Of a stretch of DNA of 64,000 nt, positions 50,297-59,640 are shown piece by piece. The notes under the pieces were generated by a model. The model ran no database searches. It was not told where the DNA came from and saw nothing but the letters and a program-made list of their open reading frames with translations. The DNA is from CAG-177 sp003514385 (GTDB taxonomy: Bacteria > Bacillota > Clostridia > Oscillospirales > Acutalibacteraceae), in contig JBPPLN010000001.1 of the NCBI GenBank assembly GCA_051920445.1, positions 1,178,001 to 1,242,000 on the forward strand, written 5' to 3'. Within the stretch, counting starts at the first letter, position 1, and each line of letters begins with the position of its first letter. Both the position numbers and the translations under genes were made by a program.

Positions 50297-51319
50297 TTAT
50301 TCGCCCTTCATCTCAAGGAGCTTAACTTTACCCTCATAGGAAGCAACGCTGACCTTGATAGAATCGGTGATAGCAGCCTTGATGTCGTCCTCAGTAACAC
50401 CGAGCTCTTTGTAAGCATAATCAGTGGGCATGAAGAGATCAAGATCCATGATATCCGGAAGACCCATGGGATTGATACCGCTGTCGATGCCCTTCTCGGC
50501 ATACTCCTTGACAACGCCCTTGAGTCCCATTCTCATCATCCACGGCGGGATGCCGATGATCTTTCTGTTATCGCCCATGCCTCTTGCGGCGTAGACAATC
50601 TTGAGGAACGGAGCCCACTTCATGTTGTAGCAGCTGATGGGCCATGCCTTTGCACCGGTGCTGCGCTCAGCCGCGCCGACGATGGACTCACCGACCTGGC
50701 GGACTGTAAGCATAGCTGTACCGCCTCTGGGATAGAGGGTGCAGGGAAGCTTGTCCATTCTCTTGATCTGCTCGATAAGGATAACCCAAACGGGCTTTCT
50801 GCCGGGCTGAGTGCCGAAGATGTAGGGCAGCTCAAGAACGGCAACATCGAAGTTGTCATCGGCATAGGAGAAAGCGACGTTCTCCTGGTCGATACGGCTT
50901 CTGATATAGGGGTGCTTCTCGCAGAGCTTCATATCCGGACGCTCTTTGGCAAGGTAGGAGAAGTAAGAGCCGAGGATAACGGCCTTCTTATAACCGAGCT
51001 CCTTGCAGATGGGAAGAAGTCTCTTGAGGGGAGCGATGTTGTACTTGTAGTAAGCATCGTAAACGGGTGCGGGGAATTCGACTCTCTCGTCGACGCCTGC
51101 GGCGAAAACGAAACAGTCGCAGCCGGCCATAAGCTCTCTGATCTCATCGTCGGTCTTCTCGTAAATATTGCACATTACGATCTCCATCTCCTCGGGGATG
51201 GGAGCTCCTTCGGGAAGGGGCGGAAGAGCAACAGACTTGACGCTGTGGCCTCTGTCAATGAAAATACGTGCTGCGGCGCTGCCGAGAAGGCCGGTGCCGC
51301 CAATCATAAATACCTTCAT
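50297..51319 (-). CDS. NAD(P)-dependent epimerase/dehydratase (extended SDR)
   Basis: A 340-residue extended short-chain dehydrogenase. ATG 51319 follows GGAGGTAAACAAA. Rossmann loop KVFMIGGTGLLGSAAARIF (G-x-x-G-x-x-G); an S-Y-x(n)-K-like active site is less clear (YFSYLAKERPDMKLCEKH). C-terminal part ends in MKGE. Codon use is strongly optimal (AAG, CTC, ATC), suggesting high expression. A nucleotide-sugar substrate is possible but not proven; related atypical SDRs act on isoprenoids or quinones. Monocistronic with a good promoter and terminator. Confidence 0.85.
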   Translation of the reverse strand: MKVFMIGGTGLLGSAAARIFIDRGHSVKSVALPPLPEGAPIPEEMEIVMCNIYEKTDDEIRELMAGCDCFVFAAGVDERVEFPAPVYDAYYKYNIAPLKRLLPICKELGYKKAVILGSYFSYLAKERPDMKLCEKHPYIRSRIDQENVAFSYADDNFDVAVLELPYIFGTQPGRKPVWVILIEQIKRMDKLPCTLYPRGGTAMLTVRQVGESIVGAAERSTGAKAWPISCYNMKWAPFLKIVYAARGMGDNRKIIGIPPWMMRMGLKGVVKEYAEKGIDSGINPMGLPDIMDLDLFMPTDYAYKELGVTEDDIKAAITDSIKVSVASYEGKVKLLEMKGE

Positions 51320-51355
51320 TTTGTTTACCTCCAATTTATTTGCATTAGCTTTTTT

Positions 51356-51384
51356 ATTATACTTTTTATATCGGTAATAGTCAA
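51356..51384 (-). promoter_or_regulatory. Epimerase promoter
   Basis: Minus-strand TTGACT (51379-51384), 17 bases, TATAAT (51356-51361). Confidence 0.85.
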
Positions 51385-51448
51385 GCGATAAACGACAAAA
51401 AAGTGTACTAAAGTACAAAAATTTCCGACGCTTTCTTTGTGTAAAAAA

Positions 51449-51930
51449 TCATCGCTCCTGAATTTCCTTGCCGCTCATGTGCTCTATCGCTATTTCATAC
51501 ATCCGCACGGCATTTCCCGAAACGGCAATTTCCTCGTCCGCAAGGCGCTCGTCGGGATAGTATTTCATTGCAAGGCGCTTTACCAAAATCAGCGTCTGAG
51601 CGCGGTCTTCAATGACGCGGCATCTGCCGAACACAACGGCGCTGCGCATAAACGGCGCCCATGCCTCTTTCCGGATAATCTCATCCCCGCAAGCCGTGAA
51701 GCACACTTTATTTTATTGCATTTATTTATCGAGTCCGCCTTGTGGCCCGCCTTTGCGCCGTGGAAATATATCTTTCCCGCCTCTTCGTCATAGAGATAGT
51801 TTATCGGTATCGCATATGGATATCCGCCGTCGCCGTTGACTGCGATCACTCCGCGGCGGGCGGAGCGCAAAATTTCTTTTGTCGCTTCTTCGCCGAGAGC
51901 GTTTTTAATTCTGCGAACAGGTCTGAACAT
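51449..51930 (-). pseudogene. Frameshifted pyridoxamine-phosphate-oxidase-like (NimA-type) flavin protein
   Basis: ATG 51930 (ribosome site GGAGAC) starts RPVRRIKNALGEEATKEIL, VIAVNGDGGYPYAIPINYLY, YFHGAKAGHKADSINKCNK, the usual opening of NimA/PNPOx-like proteins. The matching C-terminal half (CFTACGDEIIRKEAWAPFM ... MKYYPDE) continues in another frame from about 51706. At the junction the minus strand has AATAAAATAAAG; removing one 5-base copy restores one continuous frame of about 158 residues. So a tandem 5-bp duplication (51708-51717) breaks the gene. Confidence 0.85.
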
Positions 51931-51993
51931 AATATCGTCTCCGGTGATTTTTGAATTTATTGTAGCAGAAACGCGCGTGAAAATCCATAGAGA

Positions 51994-52031
51994 AACGCCC
52001 GAAGAGCGTCTGAACTCTCCGGGCGTCTTTA
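51994..52031. terminator. Terminator after the anchored phosphoesterase gene
   Basis: AACGCCC (51994-52000) and GGGCGTC (52021-52027), with flanking T-runs. Confidence 0.6.
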
Positions 52032-52055
52032 TAGTTTTATATCAGAGAGCTGTTA

Positions 52056-55000
52056 TCAGTCCTCTTTTTTCCTCTTTGCAGAGCAGCCGATAACGAATGC
52101 CGCGCCTGCGAATGCAATGAGCATTACGGGAGCTGCCGCACCGGTGTTCGGCACTTTGCTGTCGCCCTCGGGCTTATTTGTCTCGGGCTTCGTCGAGGGG
52201 ACTATCGGGCTCGCGGGATCGGAGGGATCGAGCGGCTCGCTCGGATTCGACGGGTCTGAGGGCTCTTCCGGCTTCTCGGGCTTTCCGGGCCAATGGGGCA
52301 GACCGGGGATTTCGGGAAGCTCGGGCAGGTCGGGAAGACCGGGCTTCTCGGGCTTCTCGGGCTTTTCGGGATTCTCGGGCTCTTCCTTCTCTGCCTTTGA
52401 GAGCGCGAAGGAGTCGATTCTCGTTGCGCCGTCCTTCGCCTCATCGTCGAGCATATAAGCGTCGAAATAGAGCTTGCTGCCGTCGATGGTTATCGCAGAG
52501 AACACAGCGCTGTGGGCATCGTAGATAGCCTCGGCTCTCGGGAAGAGCTTGTCGGTATCCTTGACATCCTTGGTCTGGTAGTCCTTGACACCCGCGCATG
52601 CGCTGATGACATAGACGGTGCCCTCGGGATTGAGCTTGGCGGTGTACTCTCTGCCGCCGAAGGTTATCTTCTGCTCCTCAGCCTTGACAACTTTATTGTT
52701 GTCCATGACATCGGTGCGCAGATAGACATGGTCGTGACCCTGGAGGACGATATCGATGCCGAGGTCAGGCATGAGTCCGCAGAGCTGCTTACGCATAGCC
52801 TTGACATCCTTGTCGTCATAGTGCGAGCCGTTGGAATAGAGCGCCTTGTGGAGAACGACTATCTTCCACTGAGCGTCGCTTGCCTGGGCGTCCGCCTTGA
52901 GCCATGCGAGCTGATCGTCGCTGAGCGCCTTATCCTCGCTGAGGTTATTGGTGTTGAGGACGATGAAATGAGCGTTGTTGTAATCATAGGAATAGAACAC
53001 GCCGCTCTCTCTGTCCTGATCGACCGTCTCGGGCAGGACGAAGTTCTGGTCGAGCATATATCCGCTCTTCTCATGGTTGCCCGCGGTGGGCATGATAGCG
53101 GTGTTCTTGATGTTCTCAGAGGCATTGAAGAACCACTGCCACTGCTTGAAGTGCTTGGTGTAATCGACCTGGTCGCCTGCGCTGGCAAAGAACTTGCCCT
53201 CGGGGAACATCTTGAGCGCGGTATCGACTACCTTGCCCCATGTGCCATACTGAACAGCGTTCTGCGACTGCTCGTCGCTGACATGGAAGAAGGTGAAGGA
53301 ATCGGAATTGTCCGCAGTCTCTATTATGCCCGTGCCGCTCCACCAACCGTACTTTGCATCGCCGACTCTGTAGCAATACTTTGTACCGGGCTTGAGGCCG
53401 GTTATGGTCGCGGTGTGGCGGTTGACATTGATGCCGTAGGAGATGAAGCCGATAATGCCGAGATCGACGCCGGGATACTCTCTCTTGACGAGCTCGGAGG
53501 TCGTGCTGACCTTGACTCCCTTGGGAAGCTTATCGGTGAAGGTCGGGTTCTCCGAACACTCGGCTATCTGAATGTCGGAATTTTTGAGGCTGTACTTTGT
53601 ATACCAGTTGATGCTTCTCTCGGTCGATGCGTCGCCGGTGAAAGTCGTGCCTATATTCGAGGGCAGGCGCATATTGTCCTGCGTGACCTCGGGCTCGACG
53701 GGACCGTCATAGACGAGAGTCACATCGAGGTCGGACTTCTCGGCAGGATTCGTATCCTCAACGAGGCTGCGAAGCATTCTGCCGATAGTGTAGCCGATGC
53801 TGTCATACTGGCTCTGAGTCATATACTCATCCATGACGACGGTGTTGAGTATATTGCGCAGGCTGCTGTACTTCTCGGGCAGGAGATTGAGCACGCTGTA
53901 GATAACGTTCTCATAGCTCGGATTGCCGCGGAAGATTATATTCATGAAGATGTCGGTCATAACGCCCATGGGGCTTGTGACCGTGCCGGCGGGGAAGAGC
54001 TTGCCGGGGTTGAACTTGAGGGTGGAGAGGATCTCTCCCTCGATAACGTCGTCAAGCAAGGTGTCGATAAGGAAGTTCAAAAACTCCTTGGCACCGTCTC
54101 TGTTCTCAAAATAGTCGAGAACATCGTTCATGAACTTGTCGTCGCTGATATCCTCGTCGGCGTTGTAGAGAGTGTAAAGAACGGTGTAAGCGGCATCCTC
54201 AAGGGTGCCCTTCTCGTTCTTGCTCTCCATGCCCATAGCCTCATAGAACTTTGTGCATTTATAGTCGGAGACCTGATAGTTGAGAGCCTTTGTGACTACG
54301 CCGTCAATGACCTCCATAACATGGTCGGGGTTATTGATATAAGCCTCGTCGACCTGCGCGCACAGATCCTTGATGAAGCTCATAATGTTACTGCTGACCG
54401 TAAATATCTCGACGCTGCCGACCTCGAAGCCGTTCGTGCCGAGCGCGTCGATGATTATCTTTTCAAGGTCGATTCCCGAAGCCTCAAGATATGCATAGAG
54501 TCCGCCTGCCTCCTGAATGTCCTCGAAGATGCCGGAAAGGGCATTGTCGATCGAGGTCATGGCGAAGTTGTGGAGATCGCCGGGGCCATAGGTCTTGAAG
54601 AACGAGAAGCTGTTCTTATAGGGCTGGGCATAGGTCTTCGATGTGCCGTTGGGGAAGTTTACAACAATGGGGCCGTCCTCGTCAATATCGTGGGACTTCG
54701 CATCGCAGATTATCTTGCCGTCCTGAGTGTTGTCAAAGGTGACGGTTCTGAACTTGTTCGGGAAGCCCGAAAGAGATGTGGTCTCGATATCATAGAGAGT
54801 CTCGCCGTTGTCGCTGACATGGGAGGCGATATCGGGAGTGTGGAGATGTCCGCTGAAGGTGAAATGCATGCCTGCGTCCGCGAGGGTCTCGGTGCACTCC
54901 ATCCAATCGTCGAGCACGAAAGCAAAGAATATTTCGGGCTCGATGGTCATGTGGGGAACGAAGTTGTGGTGACCCATGCCGATGATAGTCTCGCCATTTT

Positions 55001-55760
55001 TCTTCGCCTTTTCGCACTGCTTGAGCACCCACTGCATGAGCTCGGGGGTGATGCTGCCCGCGGTCTCCTGAACATCGTCGCCCTTGGCGGTGACATCGGA
55101 CGAATACTTGTTGGTATCCATGACGATGAGTCTGTAGCCGCCCTTGAGGCTTATAGCGTAGGAGAGCTGACCCGCCTGACCTGTGGTGGGGGTGAAGACA
55201 TCTTCTTTTTCGTCCGTCACAAGGTCGCGTCCGAGATTCTTATAGATCTCGCGGAACGCCTCGGGAGAAGTGACTTCGCCGGACTCTTTGACGCCGTTTC
55301 TGAATGTAACGCCGTTATAGTTGTTGACATCGTGGTTGCCGTTTACAACGATGACCTGTATTCCGCTCTCCTTTTCAAAGGCTTCGAGCTTTGCGGCAAG
55401 AGCCTTGTGGCCCGCCAGCTCGCCGTTGAGGGTCAGATCGCCGGGCAGGAACACATAGTCGCTCTTCTCCTCAGCGGCCTTGTCGAGAGCCGCTGTCAGG
55501 AGCGCGTCAACCTCGTTGTGCTGACGGGAACCTTTGTCGTTCCATTCGTTGTAGGCTTCGCTGAATCCGTTTTCCGTGTCTCCGGTTCCTTTTTCGGGAT
55601 CAGCAAAATAGTGAATGTCGGAGATGGATGTGACTTTGAGCTTGCCCTTCTCGGTCTGCGCAAAGGCACTGAAAACTCCGGTCGGGAGGGCGGCAAGGAC
55701 GAGGGTCATGCAGACTATAACTGCAATGATGCGTCTTGCCAGTCTTCCTTTGTTTTTCAT
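52056..55760 (-). CDS. Cell-wall-anchored double metallophosphoesterase
   Basis: A 1234-residue surface protein. Signal peptide residues 1-33 (RIIAVIVCMTLVLAALPTGV). First metallophosphoesterase domain, residues about 40-400: SDIHYFADPEK, LPGDLTLNGE, NGNHDVNN, GHHNFVPH, SGHLHTPD. A helical/unknown middle follows (400-700). A purple-acid-phosphatase-type FN3 domain (about 715-830, ATITGLKPGTKYCYRVGDAK) precedes a second phosphatase domain (840-1095): HVSDEQSQ, AGDQVDYT, AGNHEKSG, VLHKALYSNGSH, QGHDHVYLR. Then a Pro/Glu/Lys spacer, VPNTG at about 1203, a helix and a basic tail: sortase anchoring. Probably scavenges phosphate or nucleotides. RBS AAGGAGG. Confidence 0.9.
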   Translation of the reverse strand: MKNKGRLARRIIAVIVCMTLVLAALPTGVFSAFAQTEKGKLKVTSISDIHYFADPEKGTGDTENGFSEAYNEWNDKGSRQHNEVDALLTAALDKAAEEKSDYVFLPGDLTLNGELAGHKALAAKLEAFEKESGIQVIVVNGNHDVNNYNGVTFRNGVKESGEVTSPEAFREIYKNLGRDLVTDEKEDVFTPTTGQAGQLSYAISLKGGYRLIVMDTNKYSSDVTAKGDDVQETAGSITPELMQWVLKQCEKAKKNGETIIGMGHHNFVPHMTIEPEIFFAFVLDDWMECTETLADAGMHFTFSGHLHTPDIASHVSDNGETLYDIETTSLSGFPNKFRTVTFDNTQDGKIICDAKSHDIDEDGPIVVNFPNGTSKTYAQPYKNSFSFFKTYGPGDLHNFAMTSIDNALSGIFEDIQEAGGLYAYLEASGIDLEKIIIDALGTNGFEVGSVEIFTVSSNIMSFIKDLCAQVDEAYINNPDHVMEVIDGVVTKALNYQVSDYKCTKFYEAMGMESKNEKGTLEDAAYTVLYTLYNADEDISDDKFMNDVLDYFENRDGAKEFLNFLIDTLLDDVIEGEILSTLKFNPGKLFPAGTVTSPMGVMTDIFMNIIFRGNPSYENVIYSVLNLLPEKYSSLRNILNTVVMDEYMTQSQYDSIGYTIGRMLRSLVEDTNPAEKSDLDVTLVYDGPVEPEVTQDNMRLPSNIGTTFTGDASTERSINWYTKYSLKNSDIQIAECSENPTFTDKLPKGVKVSTTSELVKREYPGVDLGIIGFISYGINVNRHTATITGLKPGTKYCYRVGDAKYGWWSGTGIIETADNSDSFTFFHVSDEQSQNAVQYGTWGKVVDTALKMFPEGKFFASAGDQVDYTKHFKQWQWFFNASENIKNTAIMPTAGNHEKSGYMLDQNFVLPETVDQDRESGVFYSYDYNNAHFIVLNTNNLSEDKALSDDQLAWLKADAQASDAQWKIVVLHKALYSNGSHYDDKDVKAMRKQLCGLMPDLGIDIVLQGHDHVYLRTDVMDNNKVVKAEEQKITFGGREYTAKLNPEGTVYVISACAGVKDYQTKDVKDTDKLFPRAEAIYDAHSAVFSAITIDGSKLYFDAYMLDDEAKDGATRIDSFALSKAEKEEPENPEKPEKPEKPGLPDLPELPEIPGLPHWPGKPEKPEEPSDPSNPSEPLDPSDPASPIVPSTKPETNKPEGDSKVPNTGAAAPVMLIAFAGAAFVIGCSAKRKKED

Positions 55761-55809
55761 TTCGTTTCCTCCTTTTTTCTGGTTTTATATTAAACAAAAA
55801 CGAAAATGC

Positions 55810-57141
55810 TTAATCCTCCGAGCCGTCCGTCTGCTCGGCTATGCCGAGATATGCGTCTGCCTCGGCGGCGTCCATGCTCTCGATCCCCTTGAGCTTGCCC
55901 GCCATGATACGGTTTCTGTCCTGCGCGGCGACAAGGGTGCGCCCCGCCTCGTCTATCTTTTTCTTCGCCTTGTCGAGCACGTCGCCGAACTTCTCATACT
56001 GCGCCTTGGCGACGGAAAGCAGGCGGCGTACCTCATTCGCCTTCTCGTTTATCGCCACGGCTCTGAAGCCCATGGAGAGAGAATTGAGAAGCGCCGTTAT
56101 CGTGGTCGGTCCCGCTATCATGATGTTATATTCGCGCTGGATACGCTCGGCTATCCCCGTGCGCGAGGACGCGATTTCGGCGTAGAGTCCCTCGGTCGCG
56201 AGATACATTATCGCAAACGGGGTCGTAGCCGGAACATTTATGTATTTGGTGACGAGCTTCGCCTCGCTCAAAACTCTATCCTCAAGAGCCTTGCGCGCCT
56301 TTGCGACTTCTTCAGCGTCCGCGCTGTCTGCGGCGGAGCAGAGGCGCACATAGTCCTCCATCGGGAACTTCGAGTCAACGGGGAGATAAGCGTCCGCGCC
56401 GCCGTCGCCGGCAGGAATGCGTATAGCAAATTCAACGCGCTCGGAGCTGCCCGGGCGGGTGGCGAAGTTTTTCTCGTACATATTGGGTATCGTCTGGTCG
56501 AGTATGCCCTCGAGCTGGACTTCCGCCCAGGTGCCGCGCGCCTTGACATTCGTCAGCACGCGGTTGAGATTCGTGACATTCGTTGTAACACCGGTCGAGA
56601 GTTCTTTCATCTCGCCGAGCGATTTGTAGACATTTTCGAGCTGCTCGGAGACGGTCTTGAACGAGCTGTCGAGTCGGGTCGTGAGGGTCGAGGAGAGCTT
56701 CTCGTCGACGGTTGCGCGCATCTCATCGAGCTTTTTCTCGTTGCTCTGCTGCATTTTTTCTATCGACTCTGCAATAATTCTCGACTGTCTGTCGTTTTGT
56801 TCTATGTTATTTCGGCGGATAGTGTCGAGTGACTTCGAGAACATATCCGTCAGCTGCTGCTGATGCTTGAAATTCGCCTCGGTCATGAGTGCAAGGCGCT
56901 CATTCATCTTGTCGAGCGATTCGGTAAGTTCGGAGCGCATGTCCTTCTGATTGCCGGCACTTTCTCTGCGGCTGCGCTCGAACTCATCGCGCAGCTGACC
57001 CTCGAGCGAGCTGACTTTATGCTCAAGCTCCTTTATTTGCCCATCCTGCGCGGAGGGGCGGTTGAGCTTCGTTATAATAATCACGAGCAGCACGGCGCAG
57101 ACGGCCGAAAGAGCCGCCGCGATATATAAAACAGCGTTCAT
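55810..57141 (-). CDS. rmuC: DNA recombination protein RmuC
   Basis: A 443-residue protein. ATG 57141 follows GGAG; an N-terminal helix (LYIAAALSAVCAVLLVIIIT) precedes a long coiled coil (residues about 40-170). The PF02646 RmuC nuclease-like core follows: ARGTWAEVQLEGIL, EFAIRIPAG, YLPVDSKFPMEDY, INVPATTPFAIMYLATEGLYAE and IMIAGPTTITALLNSL. RmuC limits chromosomal rearrangement at inverted repeats, of interest given the palindromic elements here. Alone on the minus strand. Confidence 0.93.
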   Translation of the reverse strand: MNAVLYIAAALSAVCAVLLVIIITKLNRPSAQDGQIKELEHKVSSLEGQLRDEFERSRRESAGNQKDMRSELTESLDKMNERLALMTEANFKHQQQLTDMFSKSLDTIRRNNIEQNDRQSRIIAESIEKMQQSNEKKLDEMRATVDEKLSSTLTTRLDSSFKTVSEQLENVYKSLGEMKELSTGVTTNVTNLNRVLTNVKARGTWAEVQLEGILDQTIPNMYEKNFATRPGSSERVEFAIRIPAGDGGADAYLPVDSKFPMEDYVRLCSAADSADAEEVAKARKALEDRVLSEAKLVTKYINVPATTPFAIMYLATEGLYAEIASSRTGIAERIQREYNIMIAGPTTITALLNSLSMGFRAVAINEKANEVRRLLSVAKAQYEKFGDVLDKAKKKIDEAGRTLVAAQDRNRIMAGKLKGIESMDAAEADAYLGIAEQTDGSED

Positions 57142-57420
57142 AATTCCGATCTCCAAAATCTGTAAGATATGATAAAGAATTGTAACAGATTTTTAAAAAA
57201 ATTGCAACATTTATACAGATATATTTTTAACAATAAAAATTTTTTGAACAATATTATATTTGCCGGATAATATTTGCAACTAACGGTTGATAACGGGAGT
57301 GGTTTTATGCTACTATATAATGTATCTGAAAGGGGCTGCATATCCCGAAAAAATTATGCCTCAGACCGCCCGCAGAATTTGTATAAATACGCCGGCGTTT
57401 TCGATATACGGAGGAAAAGC
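57142..57420 (+). other. Gap upstream of the peptide-binding lipoprotein gene
   Basis: AT-rich stretch with no gene. A TATAAT lies at 57316-57321, but no -35 hexamer at a good distance; the plus-strand frame starting at 57274 is only an extension of the downstream gene without a ribosome site. Confidence 0.4.
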
Positions 57421-59052
57421 ATGAAAAAAATCACGAGAATAGTTTCAATATTTCTTGCACTCGCGCTGATATTCGCAGCCGCCGCCTGCGGCAAGGACGG
57501 CTCGGGCGCGTCGCTGAGCTATCCGATAGCAGCCCAGCCGGAGTGCCTCGACCCGCAGATAGCGCAGGGCGCGGAGGCCAAGACCGTCGTGCTCAACTGC
57601 TTCGATGGACTTGTCCGCAAGGACGCAGAGGGCAAGTATTCTCCCGCCGCGGCGACGAGCTGGAGCTATGACGCATCCTCCCTCACCTATACTTTCAAGC
57701 TCCGCGAGGACGCACGCTGGGTCATAATGAAAAAGGCGTTCAAGCCGATCCTCGGCGACAACATAGACAAGACCTTCGACTCCCGCGTCACAGCGGCGGA
57801 TTTCGTTTTCGCGCTCAGGCGCGCGGTGTCCCCCGCAACGGGTGCGCCCGAAGCGCTGAGCCTCGGCGTCATAAAGAACGCAAAGAGCATAATAAACGGC
57901 AAGATGTCCTCCGACAAACTCGGCGTGCAGGCGGTCGGCGACTTTGAGCTGCGCATAACGCTCGAAAGCGCAACGGACGAATCGGCTTTTCTCGATCTGC
58001 TGACAAAGGCAATATGCATGCCCTGCAACGAGACTTTCTTCAACGCGACCAAAGGGCGTTACGGACTCGACTACTCGACGCTCCTGTGCAACGGTCCGTT
58101 CTATCTCTCATATTGGCTGCACGACTCCGCACTGACTATAAAAAACAACGACGACTACACCGGACCTTTCCCGGCGAAGCCCGCGAGCGTGTCGCTCGTA
58201 ATCGACGGCGACAGCAAGCAAAGGCTCAAATCCCTGCTCGACGGAACTTACTGCGCCGCCCAGCTCGGCACGACTGCGCCCGATTCGTCCGACCTCTCCG
58301 TAACAAAGAACTACGACACCGTCTGGGCGCTGTGCTTCAACTGCGCCGACGCGCCGCTCTCCAATGTGTCGCTGCGCCGCGCGCTCTGCACGGCGGTTGA
58401 CTACAACTCGCTGACGCTCGAGAGCGAGGATATGCAGAAAACTTATTCGATAATCCCGCCCGCCTGCTCCGTCGGTGAGGGAGCGGATCTTAACAGCGAG
58501 CCGGTAAGCATTCTCGGCTACGATATGAACAGATCCGCCGGATACTGGGCTCATGCGCAGAAAGATCTCACGGGCAAACTGAGCCTTGAGATAATCTGCC
58601 TGTCCGAGCACGAAAACGCCATGCGACGCATGATACAGGGCTGGCAGAAAGTGTTCGGTCTGAGCGTCAATTTTACAGTCACTGCGCTCGACAGCGCGAC
58701 TCTTTCCTCGCGCGTGCAGGACGGCGACTATCAGATAGCCCTGACCTCCATGTCCGCGGGCATAACGGACGCCGCAGGTTTCCTTTCTACGCTCACCTCG
58801 CAGGGGACGAACAACATAGTACGCCTCAGCGACGCGCAGTTTGACGCGTCCGTCAAGAACCTCAAGGCGCTGAGCGGCGCAGAGCTCGTCAAGGCCTGCC
58901 GCAGCGCGGAGGGCAGACTGCTCTCGCTCGGCGCTGTGCTCCCGATGTTCATAACCCCGAGCTATTTTGCAACGGCAAAGGGCGTCAGCGGTTTGAGCGT
59001 TGACCCCGAGAGCTCGGCGGTCGATTTTGTTTTCGTAACGGCAAAGGACTGA
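57421..59052 (+). CDS. Oligopeptide-type ABC transporter substrate-binding lipoprotein
   Basis: A 543-residue family-5 solute-binding protein. ATG 57421 follows GGAGGAAAAGC; lipobox ALIFAAAAC. The mature protein has the SBP_bac_5 order: YPIAAQPECLDPQIAQGAE, FDGLVRKDAEGKYSPAAATSW, FKLREDARW, TAADFVFALRRAVSP, then LRRALCTAVDY. It should capture peptides or similar ligands for an Opp-type importer, but no permease or ATPase genes follow, so it is an orphan here. Operon with a VanZ-like gene four bases on. Confidence 0.92.
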   Translation: MKKITRIVSIFLALALIFAAAACGKDGSGASLSYPIAAQPECLDPQIAQGAEAKTVVLNCFDGLVRKDAEGKYSPAAATSWSYDASSLTYTFKLREDARWVIMKKAFKPILGDNIDKTFDSRVTAADFVFALRRAVSPATGAPEALSLGVIKNAKSIINGKMSSDKLGVQAVGDFELRITLESATDESAFLDLLTKAICMPCNETFFNATKGRYGLDYSTLLCNGPFYLSYWLHDSALTIKNNDDYTGPFPAKPASVSLVIDGDSKQRLKSLLDGTYCAAQLGTTAPDSSDLSVTKNYDTVWALCFNCADAPLSNVSLRRALCTAVDYNSLTLESEDMQKTYSIIPPACSVGEGADLNSEPVSILGYDMNRSAGYWAHAQKDLTGKLSLEIICLSEHENAMRRMIQGWQKVFGLSVNFTVTALDSATLSSRVQDGDYQIALTSMSAGITDAAGFLSTLTSQGTNNIVRLSDAQFDASVKNLKALSGAELVKACRSAEGRLLSLGAVLPMFITPSYFATAKGVSGLSVDPESSAVDFVFVTAKD

Positions 59053-59056
59053 CAAG

Positions 59057-59554
59057 ATGAAAAAGGAAAATAAACTCAGATATATACTCCCCGAAAATCG
59101 GACGGTGCGCATTGTGCTCGCCGTCTTTTTCTGGTTATTGGCGGCGGCGTGCGCCGGATGCATATTCTGGCTTTCGAGCAAAGACGGCAACCAGTCGCAA
59201 AATATGAGTGACAGTGTGCGCGGTATTTTGATGAAACTCTTCGGCCCACTTCTGAACAGCTTCATCGTGCGCAAGTTCGCGCATTTCTTTGAATATGCGG
59301 CACTCGGGTTTCTTATCGGCTGCGCGCTTTTCCTCAGCCGCAGACGTTTTTCGCCCGTTATCTCCGTCATTTGCAGTGCCCTTTATTCAGTCAGCGACGA
59401 GATACACCAGTATTTCGTCCCCGGACGAGCATGCCGCATTTTCGATGTCGGAGTCGACACCCTCGGCGCGCTGACAGGTACACTCATCCTCGCCTTCATA
59501 ATTCTTATTGTGAACTCAATTGCAATACGCAGAAAGGAAAAATATTCCGCGTAA
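59057..59554 (+). CDS. VanZ-family membrane protein
   Basis: A 165-residue protein with four hydrophobic helices. VanZ hallmarks: IFWLSSKDGNQSQNMSD, KFAHFFEYAALGFLIGCALF and SDEIHQYFVPGRACRIFDVG with DTLGALTG. VanZ of the vanA cluster lowers teicoplanin susceptibility by an unknown route; chromosomal members like this are common in Firmicutes with no known function. Starts four bases past the peptide-binding lipoprotein stop, so probably co-transcribed. Confidence 0.92.
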   Translation: MKKENKLRYILPENRTVRIVLAVFFWLLAAACAGCIFWLSSKDGNQSQNMSDSVRGILMKLFGPLLNSFIVRKFAHFFEYAALGFLIGCALFLSRRRFSPVISVICSALYSVSDEIHQYFVPGRACRIFDVGVDTLGALTGTLILAFIILIVNSIAIRRKEKYSA

Positions 59555-59640
59555 ATTTTTAGCATTTCTATTGTCGTTTTATAACAGTATATGATATAAT
59601 AATGCTTATATAGAGACTTTTTGGCTGAGAGGTATATTCA

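Noticed and set aside
52512..55793. 1093-codon open frame on the plus strand opposite the anchored phosphoesterase
   Set aside because: Exact antisense of a well-supported gene with signal peptide, motifs and sortase signal; it has no ribosome site or recognisable domain and arises from codon bias.
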